A stretch of DNA of 8,468 nucleotides, taken from contig DBVZ01000133.1 in assembly GCA_002308255.1 (NCBI GenBank), positions 8,216 through 16,683 on the forward strand, written 5' to 3'. The position numbers and the translations under genes are program-made. The notes under the pieces were generated by a model. It was not told where the DNA came from, made no database searches, and saw only the letters and a program-made list of their open reading frames with translations. Positions 1 to 6,336 of the stretch are shown here, in pieces; position 1 is the stretch's first letter; the number at the start of each line of letters is the position of its first letter. The DNA is from Lachnospiraceae bacterium UBA1251 (GTDB lineage Bacteria > Bacillota > Clostridia > Lachnospirales > Lachnospiraceae).

Positions 1-564
1 CTCTCTGTATTCGGTCTTGTGGTAGACTGCGTCCGCCGTCACTTCCACTTCTCCGGTGCTGTAATTGCGCTGAAAATTGGAACCGTCGTCCACCGCGTCC
101 CAGAGACAGAATTCGATAAACGGAAAAAGCGAGACCGCTTTTTTCTCCTGCCCGCAGCTGCGGAGAGTGATCCGGGTCAGAAGACAGTTATCCCCGCGCG
201 GGACGAACATCTCCTGGGAGGCGGCAATCCCGTCTTTTTCGGACTCGAAGATGCTGTATCCGAGTCCGTGACGGCAGGAGTAGCGGTCGAGCTCTGTCTG
301 GGAAGGCTTCCAGGCGATATTCCAGATACAGGAGCCGTCTCTGACGTAAAAATGAAAACCGTCCATGTCGATCGGATTGGCGTTGTAGCGGTAGCGGGTC
401 AGACGGCGGAGCCGGGCGTCTTTATAAAAAGAGTAGCCGCCGGCTGTATTGGATACAAGGGCGAAGAAATCTTCGGAGCCGAGATAATTGATCCAGGGCA
501 GCGGGGTGCGGGGCGTGTCGATGATGTATTCCCGTTTCCTGTCATTGAAATGTCCGTACTGCAT
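1..564 (-). CDS. GH94 disaccharide phosphorylase, probably cellobiose phosphorylase (N-terminal part, cut by window edge)
   Basis: This is the first 188 codons of a cytoplasmic glycoside phosphorylase. Such enzymes split a beta-linked disaccharide with inorganic phosphate to give a sugar 1-phosphate plus free sugar, which saves ATP in anaerobes growing on plant glucans. The translation begins MQYGHFNDRKREYIID and contains TPLPWINYLGSEDFF, SNTAGGYSFYKDARLRRLTR and NFQRNYSTGEVEV, which are hallmarks of the N-terminal beta-sandwich domain of GH94 cellobiose phosphorylases. Full-length members have about 800 residues, so the catalytic (alpha/alpha)6 barrel and its general-acid Asp lie outside the window and substrate specificity cannot be settled. 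Cellobionate or laminaribiose phosphorylase are alternatives. The ATG at 564 is chosen because AAGGA lies 8 nt upstream (573-577) and homologues start at the same place. The gene is divergent from the LacI-type regulator and has an operator-like site in its leader, so it is probably that regulator's target. Confidence 0.9.
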   Translation of the reverse strand, partial: MQYGHFNDRKREYIIDTPRTPLPWINYLGSEDFFALVSNTAGGYSFYKDARLRRLTRYRYNANPIDMDGFHFYVRDGSCIWNIAWKPSQTELDRYSCRHGLGYSIFESEKDGIAASQEMFVPRGDNCLLTRITLRSCGQEKKAVSLFPFIEFCLWDAVDDGSNFQRNYSTGEVEVTADAVYHKTEYRE

Positions 565-601
565 AATCAGGATCCTTTTTTAAATACGGTTCACAGTAAT
601 T

Positions 602-617
602 ACTCAAACGATTAAGT
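602..617. promoter_or_regulatory. LacI-family operator 1 (in the phosphorylase leader)
   Basis: ACTCAAACGATTAAGT is an imperfect palindrome centred on CpG 609/610. The outer ACT/AGT and inner AA/TT positions are symmetric, as in the CG-centred operators of the LacI family. It shares the 8-mer AAACGATT with the second site at 727-742. It lies between the proposed phosphorylase promoter and its start codon, a position suited to blocking elongation. The assignment rests on sequence form and on the adjacent LacI gene. Confidence 0.65.
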
Positions 618-652
618 TACTGTAAAATCAATAAAAATCATATTTTACAGTA
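618..652. repeat. Perfect 11-bp inverted repeat with 13-bp spacer
   Basis: TACTGTAAAAT at 618-628 is the exact reverse complement of ATTTTACAGTA at 642-652. It is too AT-rich, and in the wrong place, for a terminator. It covers the proposed -10 and start region of the phosphorylase promoter. Further partial copies (CAGTAA) lie at 594-599 and 703-708. It could bind a second regulator, but I do not recognise the motif. Confidence 0.6.
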
Positions 653-675
653 GAGGATTTTGCGGGGAAATGCAA
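647..675 (-). promoter_or_regulatory. Candidate promoter of the phosphorylase gene
   Basis: On the minus strand, TTGCAT (675-670) is followed after exactly 17 nt by TACTGT (652-647), a weak -10 that would start transcription near 640. A nearby TATGAT (645-640) is a better -10 but lacks a good -35 at the right distance. The -35 lies back to back with that of the regulator promoter. The weak -10 keeps confidence low. Confidence 0.4.
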
Positions 676-693
676 TACTTTTCTGAAAAACTC

Positions 694-722
694 TTGCATT
701 TTCAGTAAATATAGGCTAATTT
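694..722 (+). promoter_or_regulatory. Candidate promoter of the LacI-family regulator
   Basis: TTGCAT (694-699) and TAATTT (717-722) are separated by 17 bp. Transcription would start near 729, inside operator 2 at 727-742. That arrangement suggests the regulator represses its own gene. The -10 matches the consensus at only three positions. Confidence 0.45.
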
Positions 723-726
723 TAAC

Positions 727-742
727 TCGAAAACGATTGCGA
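727..742. promoter_or_regulatory. LacI-family operator 2 (autoregulatory site)
   Basis: TCGAAAACGATTGCGA is a palindrome centred on CpG 734/735 with symmetric TCG/CGA ends, typical of LacI/CcpA-type operators. It overlaps the predicted transcription start of the regulator gene, so repressor binding there would limit its own synthesis. Its centre is 125 bp from that of operator 1, close to twelve helical turns. Confidence 0.7.
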
Positions 743-782
743 ACAGGCAGACAGAATCATTTCCGGAAAGGGAAACAAACCG

Positions 783-1826
783 ATGATATCAATGAAAGAC
801 ATCGCGAAACGGTGCGGGGTTTCCGTCGCTACCGTCAGCAAGGCATTAAACGGAAGACAGGATATCGGAGAGGCGACAAAAGAGAAGATCGAGCGCGCGG
901 CGGCGGAAATGGGTTATCTCGCGAACGCGTCCGCAAGAGCGCTGAAAACAAACCGCACTTATAATATAGGCGTCCTGTTCGTGGATGCGCAGAACAGCGG
1001 ATTTGCGCATGAATATTTCTCGTTTGTGCTGGAAAGCCTGAAAACGGAAGCGGAAAGCCATGGATATGACATCACCTTTCTCAACCGGGGCGCGGGAAAC
1101 GGGAATGCCGGTTATCTGCAGCACTGCAGGTACAAAGGCGTGGACGGCGTCATTATCGCATCCGCCGATTTTTCGGACCCGCAGATCAGGGAACTTGTGG
1201 ATTCCGAGGTGCCGGTCGTCACGATCGACCATGTCTTTAATAACCGCGTGGCCGTGGTCTCGGACAACGTGAACGGAATGGAGCAGCTGACCCGGTATAT
1301 TGCGGAAAGGGGGCACCGGAAGATTGCCTATATTTACGGGGAAAAGACCTCTGTAACGGAAAATCGTCTGACTGGGTTCTACAGGGCGCTGGAAAGCGCC
1401 GGGATCACTCCCGACGACGACCTTGTTGTTCCCGGGACATATCACGATCCGGAAACCAGCTTCCGGCAGACGAATGCGCTTCTCGCAAAAGGCAAAGAGA
1501 TCGACTGCATCCTGTATCCGGACGATTACTCTTATCTGGGCGGGATGAGGGCTCTGCAGGAAAAAGGCCTGCGCATCCCGGAAGACATATCTGCCGCAGG
1601 ATATGACGGGATCCCGCTCGCATCCGTGATCTCGCCGAGACTCACGACGTTCCGGCAGGATACGGACGCGCTCGGAAGAGAGGCGGCGGCGAAGCTGGTC
1701 GAGATCATCGAACATCCGAAAACGACGCTCCTTGACAGGACCGTCGTTCAGGGAACTCTCGTGGAAGGGGAGTCGGTCCTGAATAAAATAAAATCACCGG
1801 AAAAGGAACAGATCATTTTCCGGTGA
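783..1826 (+). CDS. LacI-family transcriptional repressor
   Basis: This is a 347-residue DNA-binding regulator of the LacI/GalR family, a normal length. Residues 4-25 (MKDIAKRCGVSVATVSKALNG) are the N-terminal helix-turn-helix. ANASARALKTNRT (about 47-59) is the hinge helix that enters the minor groove at the central CpG of the operator. YNIGVLFVD (60-68) begins the periplasmic-binding-protein-like sensor domain, which continues to the conserved GYDGIPLASVISPRLTTFRQ near residues 279-298. The ligand is probably a sugar linked to the neighbouring phosphorylase, but it cannot be read from sequence. ATG 783 is preferred over ATG 792 because GGAAAGGG (764-771) is 11 nt from the former and 20 nt from the latter. 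It is divergent from the phosphorylase, and operators lie near both genes, so it very probably controls that gene and itself. Confidence 0.95.
   Translation: MISMKDIAKRCGVSVATVSKALNGRQDIGEATKEKIERAAAEMGYLANASARALKTNRTYNIGVLFVDAQNSGFAHEYFSFVLESLKTEAESHGYDITFLNRGAGNGNAGYLQHCRYKGVDGVIIASADFSDPQIRELVDSEVPVVTIDHVFNNRVAVVSDNVNGMEQLTRYIAERGHRKIAYIYGEKTSVTENRLTGFYRALESAGITPDDDLVVPGTYHDPETSFRQTNALLAKGKEIDCILYPDDYSYLGGMRALQEKGLRIPEDISAAGYDGIPLASVISPRLTTFRQDTDALGREAAAKLVEIIEHPKTTLLDRTVVQGTLVEGESVLNKIKSPEKEQIIFR
1794..1826 (+). repeat. Perfect 11-bp inverted repeat across the regulator stop codon
   Basis: TCACCGGAAAA (1794-1804) and TTTTCCGGTGA (1816-1826) are exact reverse complements around an 11-nt loop. 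The right arm ends in the TGA stop. No U-tract follows, so it is not by itself an intrinsic terminator. It may protect the 3' end of the message or help the terminator 10 nt downstream. Confidence 0.65.
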
Positions 1827-1836
1827 CCGTTTAAAG

Positions 1837-1862
1837 AAAAAGGAGATCCGTCTCCTTTTTTT
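1837..1862. terminator. Intrinsic, probably bidirectional, terminator between convergent genes
   Basis: A perfect 10-bp stem (AAAAAGGAGA at 1837-1846, TCTCCTTTTT at 1851-1860) closes a TCCG loop and runs into a T-tract on the plus strand. On the minus strand the stem is followed by TTTTTCTTT. It sits 10 bp after the LacI-type gene and directly abuts the stop codon of the convergent MscS gene, so it can serve both transcripts. Confidence 0.85.
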
Positions 1863-2805
1863 ATTTTGAAGAATCCTCCGCCATGTGCAGGACGACCTGC
1901 GGGAACGGAATGGAAATGCCGTTGTCGTCGAAAAGGATCTTCAGGTCACGGGCCAGCATCCGCTGTCCGGCAAAGACGTTCGATTCCGTGACGTCCACGG
2001 CAAATTTCAGGTTCACGCCGCTGTCCGCCAGCTCGTCGACGCCCAGATAGCGCGGGGCGGTAAGATACAGATCCGGATGATCTTTTTTGAGACCGGGCAG
2101 TTTTTCCTGCAGCAGGGCCTCCAGCTTTCTCAGATCCGTGCTGTAATCCACCGCCACCAGAGCAAGGGCTACGGAATTGTTGCGGGAGCGGTTCTGGAAA
2201 TTGCGGATATCGGAGTTGTTGACGACTTTAAGATTTCCGCCGGCGTCCTCGATGACCGTCGTCCGGACGCCGATGTTGCGCACTGTGCCGCGGAAGTCAT
2301 CCAGGATAATAATATCTCCCACGCTGTATTGATTTTCGAAAATGATAAATGCGCCGGTGATAATATCCTCGATCAGGCTTTGCGCGCCGAAGCCGAGGAT
2401 CAGTCCGACGATCCCGACGCCGGCCAGGACTGCGGTGGCATTTACGCCGAGGATGCTGAGACCCCAGACAATGGCGACGATCACGGCGATGTACTTCAGC
2501 AGGCCGGAGATCAGATTCGTGACGGTCTGGGCCCTGCCTCCACGCTTGCCCAGCGCCTGGAGGATGATCTTCAGGATCTGGTAGATCAGCCACACTAACA
2601 AAACGGCAAGCACCAGTGTGAGCAGCTGCGCGACTGTGGTATGCGCGTCGCGCTGGAACAGGAGATTGCTGCGTTCGGTCGCTTTCAGAGCCTTTTTAAG
2701 ATCTTCCGACAGAGGCAGCCAGTCGGGATTCGCGAGGATAATCGCCACGATCGCGACGATCACGATGGAAATGTAGGTTTTCCCGTTTGCGTTCCTTTTT
2801 TTCAT
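1861..2805 (-). CDS. MscS-family small-conductance mechanosensitive channel
   Basis: This 314-residue inner-membrane channel of the MscS family opens when membrane tension rises and releases solutes during osmotic downshock. Hydrophobic segments lie at about 11-26, 58-84, 98-119 and 122-155. The last is the pore helix: ATAVLAGVGIVGLILGFGAQ has the Gly/Ala packing of MscS TM3, and SLIEDIITGAFIIFENQYSVGD is the conserved entry to the cytoplasmic beta domain. DFRGTVRNIGVRTTVI and VVNNSDIRNF follow, again as in the family. The C-terminal alpha/beta part ends with the usual IPFPQ (about 299-303). It has one more N-terminal helix than Escherichia coli MscS (286 residues). The start at 2805 has AAGGAGA close upstream (2811-2817). 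The gap of 94 bp to the upstream surface-protein gene shows no strong terminator or promoter, so cotranscription is possible. Confidence 0.95.
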   Translation of the reverse strand: MKKRNANGKTYISIVIVAIVAIILANPDWLPLSEDLKKALKATERSNLLFQRDAHTTVAQLLTLVLAVLLVWLIYQILKIILQALGKRGGRAQTVTNLISGLLKYIAVIVAIVWGLSILGVNATAVLAGVGIVGLILGFGAQSLIEDIITGAFIIFENQYSVGDIIILDDFRGTVRNIGVRTTVIEDAGGNLKVVNNSDIRNFQNRSRNNSVALALVAVDYSTDLRKLEALLQEKLPGLKKDHPDLYLTAPRYLGVDELADSGVNLKFAVDVTESNVFAGQRMLARDLKILFDDNGISIPFPQVVLHMAEDSSK

Positions 2806-2899
2806 AGTGTTCTCCTTCTGCAGCCCCTTCTTCCGGGATGCTGTATCTTAGGGATTATTCTGCGGTCTGCCGGTGTATGCGGCTAAATAAACGGTTTGT

Positions 2900-5023
2900 T
2901 TAGATGGGTACTAAAATCCCTTTCGTCTGTTTGGCGCTCCAGGATACTTTTCCGTAAGAATAGGTCATTTCCAGTTCCGCATTCCAACTCGCCGGGTCAA
3001 TGAGATTCAGGTTTTCAAAAGTAATACACATATAGAAGCAATTTTCGTCTTCGCCGAGGAATTCCGCTTTTGAGGGATCGAGAGACACCGGGGAGCCTTC
3101 CCCTTTGGGAATCAGGCGGACCGAATCGATCTTCAGGTAGTCAGAGATTTTTTCTGAGTTCGGAATGCCTTCTGCCAGCTCCCGGTAAACGGTATAATAA
3201 AGCCCCAGCTCATTATCGTTTAGGAGATATGTCGCAGACAGGTCAAAGAAGGATCCGTACCACTTCGGCAGAGCTTCCGGACTGTCGAAACTGCCGGTTT
3301 TTCCGTCCGGCATCGTGTAAGTAAATCGGGTACCGAACCATCCGATCGCCCCGGGGAGCCCGGAGGGGATGGTCAGACTGCCGGACAGACACTCTCCCGA
3401 GTCGGAAGAAGTGACCCAGTTTTCAACGGGATCTGTCGTATTGCCGCGGGTCAGGACAACGGTTCCGATGCTTTCGTCACACGGAGCATAAGTGCCGTTT
3501 TCGCGGCTTCTCCACAAAAGGGTAGCGGTCACGCTGTCCGCGTCGTTCATTTCAACATTGAACGGCATTTTAAAGGCAGAGGATCCGGAACCGCTGCTGC
3601 TTAAACTGCTGCTGATCAGCCTGGGAGAGGTAAAGGAAGAGGATGCATTCAGTTCAATTCCGGAGGATGACTCCCAGTCGATTCCCGTGTCCTCATACGA
3701 ATAAACGATGATCAGTCCGTTTTCGTATTCCGGATTCAGTGTTTCTCCGGAAAGAGCATAGGTCACGGTAAATGTCCCGTCGGATGCAAACGGCGAGATC
3801 GAAGCGGTGTTCTTGATATCCCTGTCATTATAATGGGGCTGACCATCGACGGGGTCCGGCCCTAAGCTGTACAGGGTAAGCTGTTTCAGTGTCAGTTTGC
3901 CCGTATCCGTGACGAGATCCCTGTCGATCCGGAATGTGCCGGTGACGGTATTATTGTCATAACTGACGGAAACCGGGTGAATGTATTCTCCCGTGTAAGC
4001 ATAGAGGCTTCCGCCATCCGGGCTGTCGGAATATACGGTTCCGTGTGAGCCGTCCGGCAGCGTATAATCGACCTCGATCCGGATCTTTTTTATCATGCCG
4101 ATCGCGCCGGCCAGGTCATAATGCAGGACGTTAAATGTCAGATCCCAGCAGGTCCAGGTATCTTCCGATCCGCTGTAGGCTGCCGAAATGACACTGTCAT
4201 CCAGTTTCGGACAGTCAGTCCAGCTGCTGCTGTTCAGATCGGCGTACTGAAGTTTTGCGGTGATCGGTCTTGAGGTGTCTGCGTCGTTCAGTTCCAAAGC
4301 AAAAATATAGAAATGGGTATCATAATATTCATCGTCAATTCCCGGGTTATACTCTCTGAAAGAGCCAATCTCCATAAATGCCGGAGGGGTGTACTCGGGC
4401 ACCGGTGTCGGCAGCGGCGTCGGTGTCTCTGTCGGTACGGGCGTAGGCGTGATCGTCGGCGTCCTTGTGGGCGTCGGAGTAGGGATCCTGGTAGGCGTCG
4501 GAGTAGGCTTCCTTGTGGGTGTAGGGGTCGGCTTCCTTGTGGGTGTAGGGGTCGGCCTCCTTGTGGGCGTAGGAGTAGGTCTCCTTGTGGGTGTAGGAGT
4601 AGGCCGACGGGTAGGCGTCGGTGTGGGAGCCTTTGTCGGTGTCGGCGTGGGGGTAACGACCGGCGTATCCGTCGGAGCCGGTGTCGGTGTCTCCGTCGGT
4701 GTCGGAACCGGTGTTTCTGTCGGGACCGGGGTCGGTGTTACGGTCGGAGGCGGCGTCGGGATCACTGTCACGATCGGGACAGGAGACGGTGAGGGTGCCG
4801 GTTCCGGCGCAGCGGGGTCCGATGCGAATCTCATAAAGGCGATGATCATAATGATCACCCCCACGCCGGTCAGAAATCCTTTCCGGAACATCTCGAGACG
4901 GCGCTGACGGCGCATAAATCCCATCATGGCTTCTGATCCGCTCAGAGCACCATGATGACGTCCTCCTCTGACAGGACAATGAGGCGGTGCATATTCAAGA
5001 TATTGATCATCTATTTCCCGCAT
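2900..5023 (-). CDS. Membrane-anchored protein with Pro/Thr repeat stalk and duplicated ectodomain, function unknown
   Basis: I do not recognise this 707-residue protein. Residues 1-49 form a basic cytoplasmic tail (RRQRR at 39-42 region, FRK near 46-48), 50-64 (FLTGVGVIIMIIAFM) one membrane helix, and no signal-peptidase site follows, so it is probably a type II protein with its C-terminus outside. Residues 72-214 are a Pro/Thr-rich stalk with eight octapeptide repeats at 131-194. The rest consists of two tandem beta-rich units, about 238-450 and 485-697, joined by a Ser-rich linker. Shared landmarks are NDAD (246, 493), GAIG (306, 558), LPDG/MPDG (322, 571) and VYSY/TYSY (440, 687). Each unit has a Cys pair at comparable places (271/292 and 515/545), suggesting disulfides outside the cell. 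No catalytic motif or sortase signal is visible. ATG 5023 with AGAAGG 5 nt upstream is preferred over the in-frame GTG at 5038; M33/M34 remain possible. It may act in adhesion, carbohydrate binding or envelope sensing, but this is conjecture. Confidence 0.85.
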   Translation of the reverse strand: MREIDDQYLEYAPPHCPVRGGRHHGALSGSEAMMGFMRRQRRLEMFRKGFLTGVGVIIMIIAFMRFASDPAAPEPAPSPSPVPIVTVIPTPPPTVTPTPVPTETPVPTPTETPTPAPTDTPVVTPTPTPTKAPTPTPTRRPTPTPTRRPTPTPTRRPTPTPTRKPTPTPTRKPTPTPTRIPTPTPTRTPTITPTPVPTETPTPLPTPVPEYTPPAFMEIGSFREYNPGIDDEYYDTHFYIFALELNDADTSRPITAKLQYADLNSSSWTDCPKLDDSVISAAYSGSEDTWTCWDLTFNVLHYDLAGAIGMIKKIRIEVDYTLPDGSHGTVYSDSPDGGSLYAYTGEYIHPVSVSYDNNTVTGTFRIDRDLVTDTGKLTLKQLTLYSLGPDPVDGQPHYNDRDIKNTASISPFASDGTFTVTYALSGETLNPEYENGLIIVYSYEDTGIDWESSSGIELNASSSFTSPRLISSSLSSSGSGSSAFKMPFNVEMNDADSVTATLLWRSRENGTYAPCDESIGTVVLTRGNTTDPVENWVTSSDSGECLSGSLTIPSGLPGAIGWFGTRFTYTMPDGKTGSFDSPEALPKWYGSFFDLSATYLLNDNELGLYYTVYRELAEGIPNSEKISDYLKIDSVRLIPKGEGSPVSLDPSKAEFLGEDENCFYMCITFENLNLIDPASWNAELEMTYSYGKVSWSAKQTKGILVPI
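4442..4633 (-). repeat. 24-bp coding tandem repeat (eight units, octapeptide xxPTPTPT)
   Basis: Eight 24-bp units encode KA-, RR-, RR-, RR-, RK-, RK-, RI- and RT- followed by PTPTPT (PTITPT in the last), residues 131-194 of the stalk. The units at 4506-4529 and 4530-4553 are identical in DNA, while others differ mainly at third positions. The array is therefore prone to changes in copy number, which would lengthen or shorten the stalk without a frameshift. It lies inside a wider Pro/Thr tract at about 4382-4810. Confidence 0.9.
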
Positions 5024-5111
5024 AACTGCCTTCTGCACCTGATGAATGAGTGAATTTTAAGAATGAATAAGAAAGTTGAACTGAAGGTATAAAAGTGCAT
5101 ATTTTTTAATC

Positions 5112-5140
5112 ATTATTTCATATTTATAAGATTCTATCAA
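5112..5140 (-). promoter_or_regulatory. Probable promoter of the stalked membrane protein (and possibly mscS)
   Basis: On the minus strand TTGATA (5140-5135) and AATAAT (5117-5112) are separated by exactly 17 bp, and each matches the sigma-A consensus at five of six positions. Transcription would start near 5105, leaving a leader of about 80 nt before ATG 5023. The surrounding 5024-5198 gap is strongly AT-rich and holds no other clear feature. Confidence 0.65.
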
Positions 5141-5198
5141 CACCTTATTCTCATTTTCCGTCCCGTCTCAATCACAAATTTTTTTCAAAACGGATTCT

Positions 5199-6074
5199 TC
5201 ACTCAGCCTCAAGAACCCGGGCCATCTCGCGCGCGGTCATGGCGGCAAGCTTCAGCGCCGTCGGAAGAGATTCCGTCGTAAAGCGATTCATATACTTCAG
5301 GATTTCCATATTTAAGGGACCGTTAAAACCGGTCTCTTTTAATGCCGCCAGCACCTCTTTCCACTCCAGTGTGAACAGATCACTCTCATAAAGCGCAGGC
5401 AGCTCATGCATATCATGCGAGCCGTCATTATCATGGACATGCAGGCACTGTACATACCCTTTTGTTTCCCGGATAAAGGCGGGAACGTCTTTCGCGGTTA
5501 AATTGGCATGTCCGATATCCAGACAGCCGCAGATGAGCGGATGCGCCAGACGATCCTGTATTTCCCTGAATTTTTCCGGTGTGCCGAGGACACGCGGAAC
5601 CGGGTTGTCCGCCGGCCCGGAACGCACGGGCAGATTCTCAACGGCTATACGGATGCCGAATTGCTCCGCAAAGGGGAGGAGTTTCCGGTAGAACACAACG
5701 TTATAGTCCATAAATGTGCTGTCATCCGGTGTGAGGATGCTGTGAACAACGATCACCGGCGCTCCCAGATGCGCCGCAAATTCCATAGACCTCACGATCT
5801 CATAGAACTCCTTTGTTTCCACGGACATTTCCATGCCGTGCCTGAACGGGAACGGAGCATGGCTTTGTACAAAAGGAATATCCCTGTCTTCGGCGTAGCG
5901 CCGCAGCTCTTCCGCATAGGACAGCGCGCCCGGAGCGTTCACTGTATCCTCCCAGTCATTCATCCCGGTCAGGGAATAGTCAATGCCTGTAAAGCCGGCA
6001 TCCTTAAGCAGATCGACGGCGCCTTTGTCACCGACTCTTCGGCGGGCGATCATATTTTCAGCAGACACTCTCAT
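5199..6074 (-). CDS. Sugar phosphate isomerase/epimerase-like TIM-barrel protein
   Basis: This 291-residue cytoplasmic protein belongs to the xylose-isomerase-like TIM-barrel superfamily (sugar phosphate isomerase/epimerase, AP endonuclease 2 fold). Members use one divalent metal to isomerise or epimerise sugars, keto-sugars or inosose compounds. The expected ligands are visible: E146 in IRIAVENLPV, D186 and H189 in CGCLDIGHAN, H212 (or H214) in CLHVHDNDG, and E257 in PLNMEI. H72 (QSHAPF) and H111 (VVHS) line the usual active site. Length is normal for the family. ATG 6074 is chosen because AAGGAG lies 8 nt upstream; a GTG immediately before it (6077) is less likely. It stands alone: its start diverges from the molybdenum hydroxylase, and a promoter separates it from the gene downstream. 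No clear terminator follows it. The actual substrate cannot be read from sequence. Confidence 0.88.
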   Translation of the reverse strand: MRVSAENMIARRRVGDKGAVDLLKDAGFTGIDYSLTGMNDWEDTVNAPGALSYAEELRRYAEDRDIPFVQSHAPFPFRHGMEMSVETKEFYEIVRSMEFAAHLGAPVIVVHSILTPDDSTFMDYNVVFYRKLLPFAEQFGIRIAVENLPVRSGPADNPVPRVLGTPEKFREIQDRLAHPLICGCLDIGHANLTAKDVPAFIRETKGYVQCLHVHDNDGSHDMHELPALYESDLFTLEWKEVLAALKETGFNGPLNMEILKYMNRFTTESLPTALKLAAMTAREMARVLEAE

Positions 6075-6151
6075 CACAGGTTCTCCTTTCCGACTGGAAC
6101 CAGTTCACTGATTTTCATCTATGATTGCATAAAAATACAGATACTATACTA

Positions 6152-6177
6152 ATTATAAAGCAAAAAAAAGCATTATA
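6152..6177 (-). promoter_or_regulatory. Candidate promoter elements of the isomerase gene
   Basis: Two exact TATAAT hexamers are present on the minus strand at 6157-6152 and 6177-6172, 75 to 100 bp upstream of the isomerase start. Neither has a good -35 at 16-18 bp, so which one is used, if either, is uncertain. In AT-rich DNA such hexamers also arise by chance. Confidence 0.35.
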
Positions 6178-6236
6178 CACTATAAAGTGCCTTCTTGCTG
6201 CACGGCAATTTCTCATCAATGGGCAATACCTGACTT

Positions 6237-6260
6237 CGATTTGTTTTTTTAAACAAATCG
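6237..6260. repeat. Perfect 10-bp palindrome with TTTT centre, possible operator
   Basis: CGATTTGTTT (6237-6246) and AAACAAATCG (6251-6260) are exact reverse complements around four T residues. No T-tract follows on either side, so it is not a typical terminator. Its place midway between two divergent genes suggests a binding site for a dimeric regulator acting on one or both. The regulator is not encoded nearby in this window. Confidence 0.6.
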
Positions 6261-6336
6261 CACAGCGAATATGCTTAAAAATATGTAAATTTTAACCAAA
6301 AACTTTCGGTTTTTTCTATCGTGATCGAATTTCCTA

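Noticed and set aside
19..615. 198-codon plus-strand frame at the left edge
   Set aside because: It is antisense to the GH94 phosphorylase start, whose N-terminal motifs are unmistakable.
846..1715. 289-codon antisense frame in the regulator gene
   Set aside because: The plus-strand LacI-family protein is complete and conserved; the antisense product shows no recognisable motif.
1885..2598. 237-codon plus-strand frame
   Set aside because: It is antisense to the MscS gene, which has typical pore and cytoplasmic motifs; the mirrored frame is a shadow.
4442..4633. Possible CRISPR array
   Set aside because: The 24-bp units are directly adjacent without unique spacers, stay in frame and encode a Pro/Thr stalk; no cas gene is present.
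4389..4907. Plus-strand frame encoding a Val-Gly repeat protein
   Set aside because: It is the reverse reading of the Pro/Thr repeat tract. The minus-strand frame has a promoter, a long ectodomain and a sensible start, so the repeat is explained there.
4347..4979. Second minus-strand frame rich in Asp, Thr and Tyr through the repeat tract
   Set aside because: It is a shifted reading of the same 24-bp repeats and ends soon after the array; no evidence of programmed frameshifting was seen.
6298..6315. Hairpin AAAAAC/GTTTTT with T-tract as a terminator
   Set aside because: The stem is only 6 bp and almost all A-T, and no plus-strand gene ends upstream of it, so there is nothing for it to terminate.
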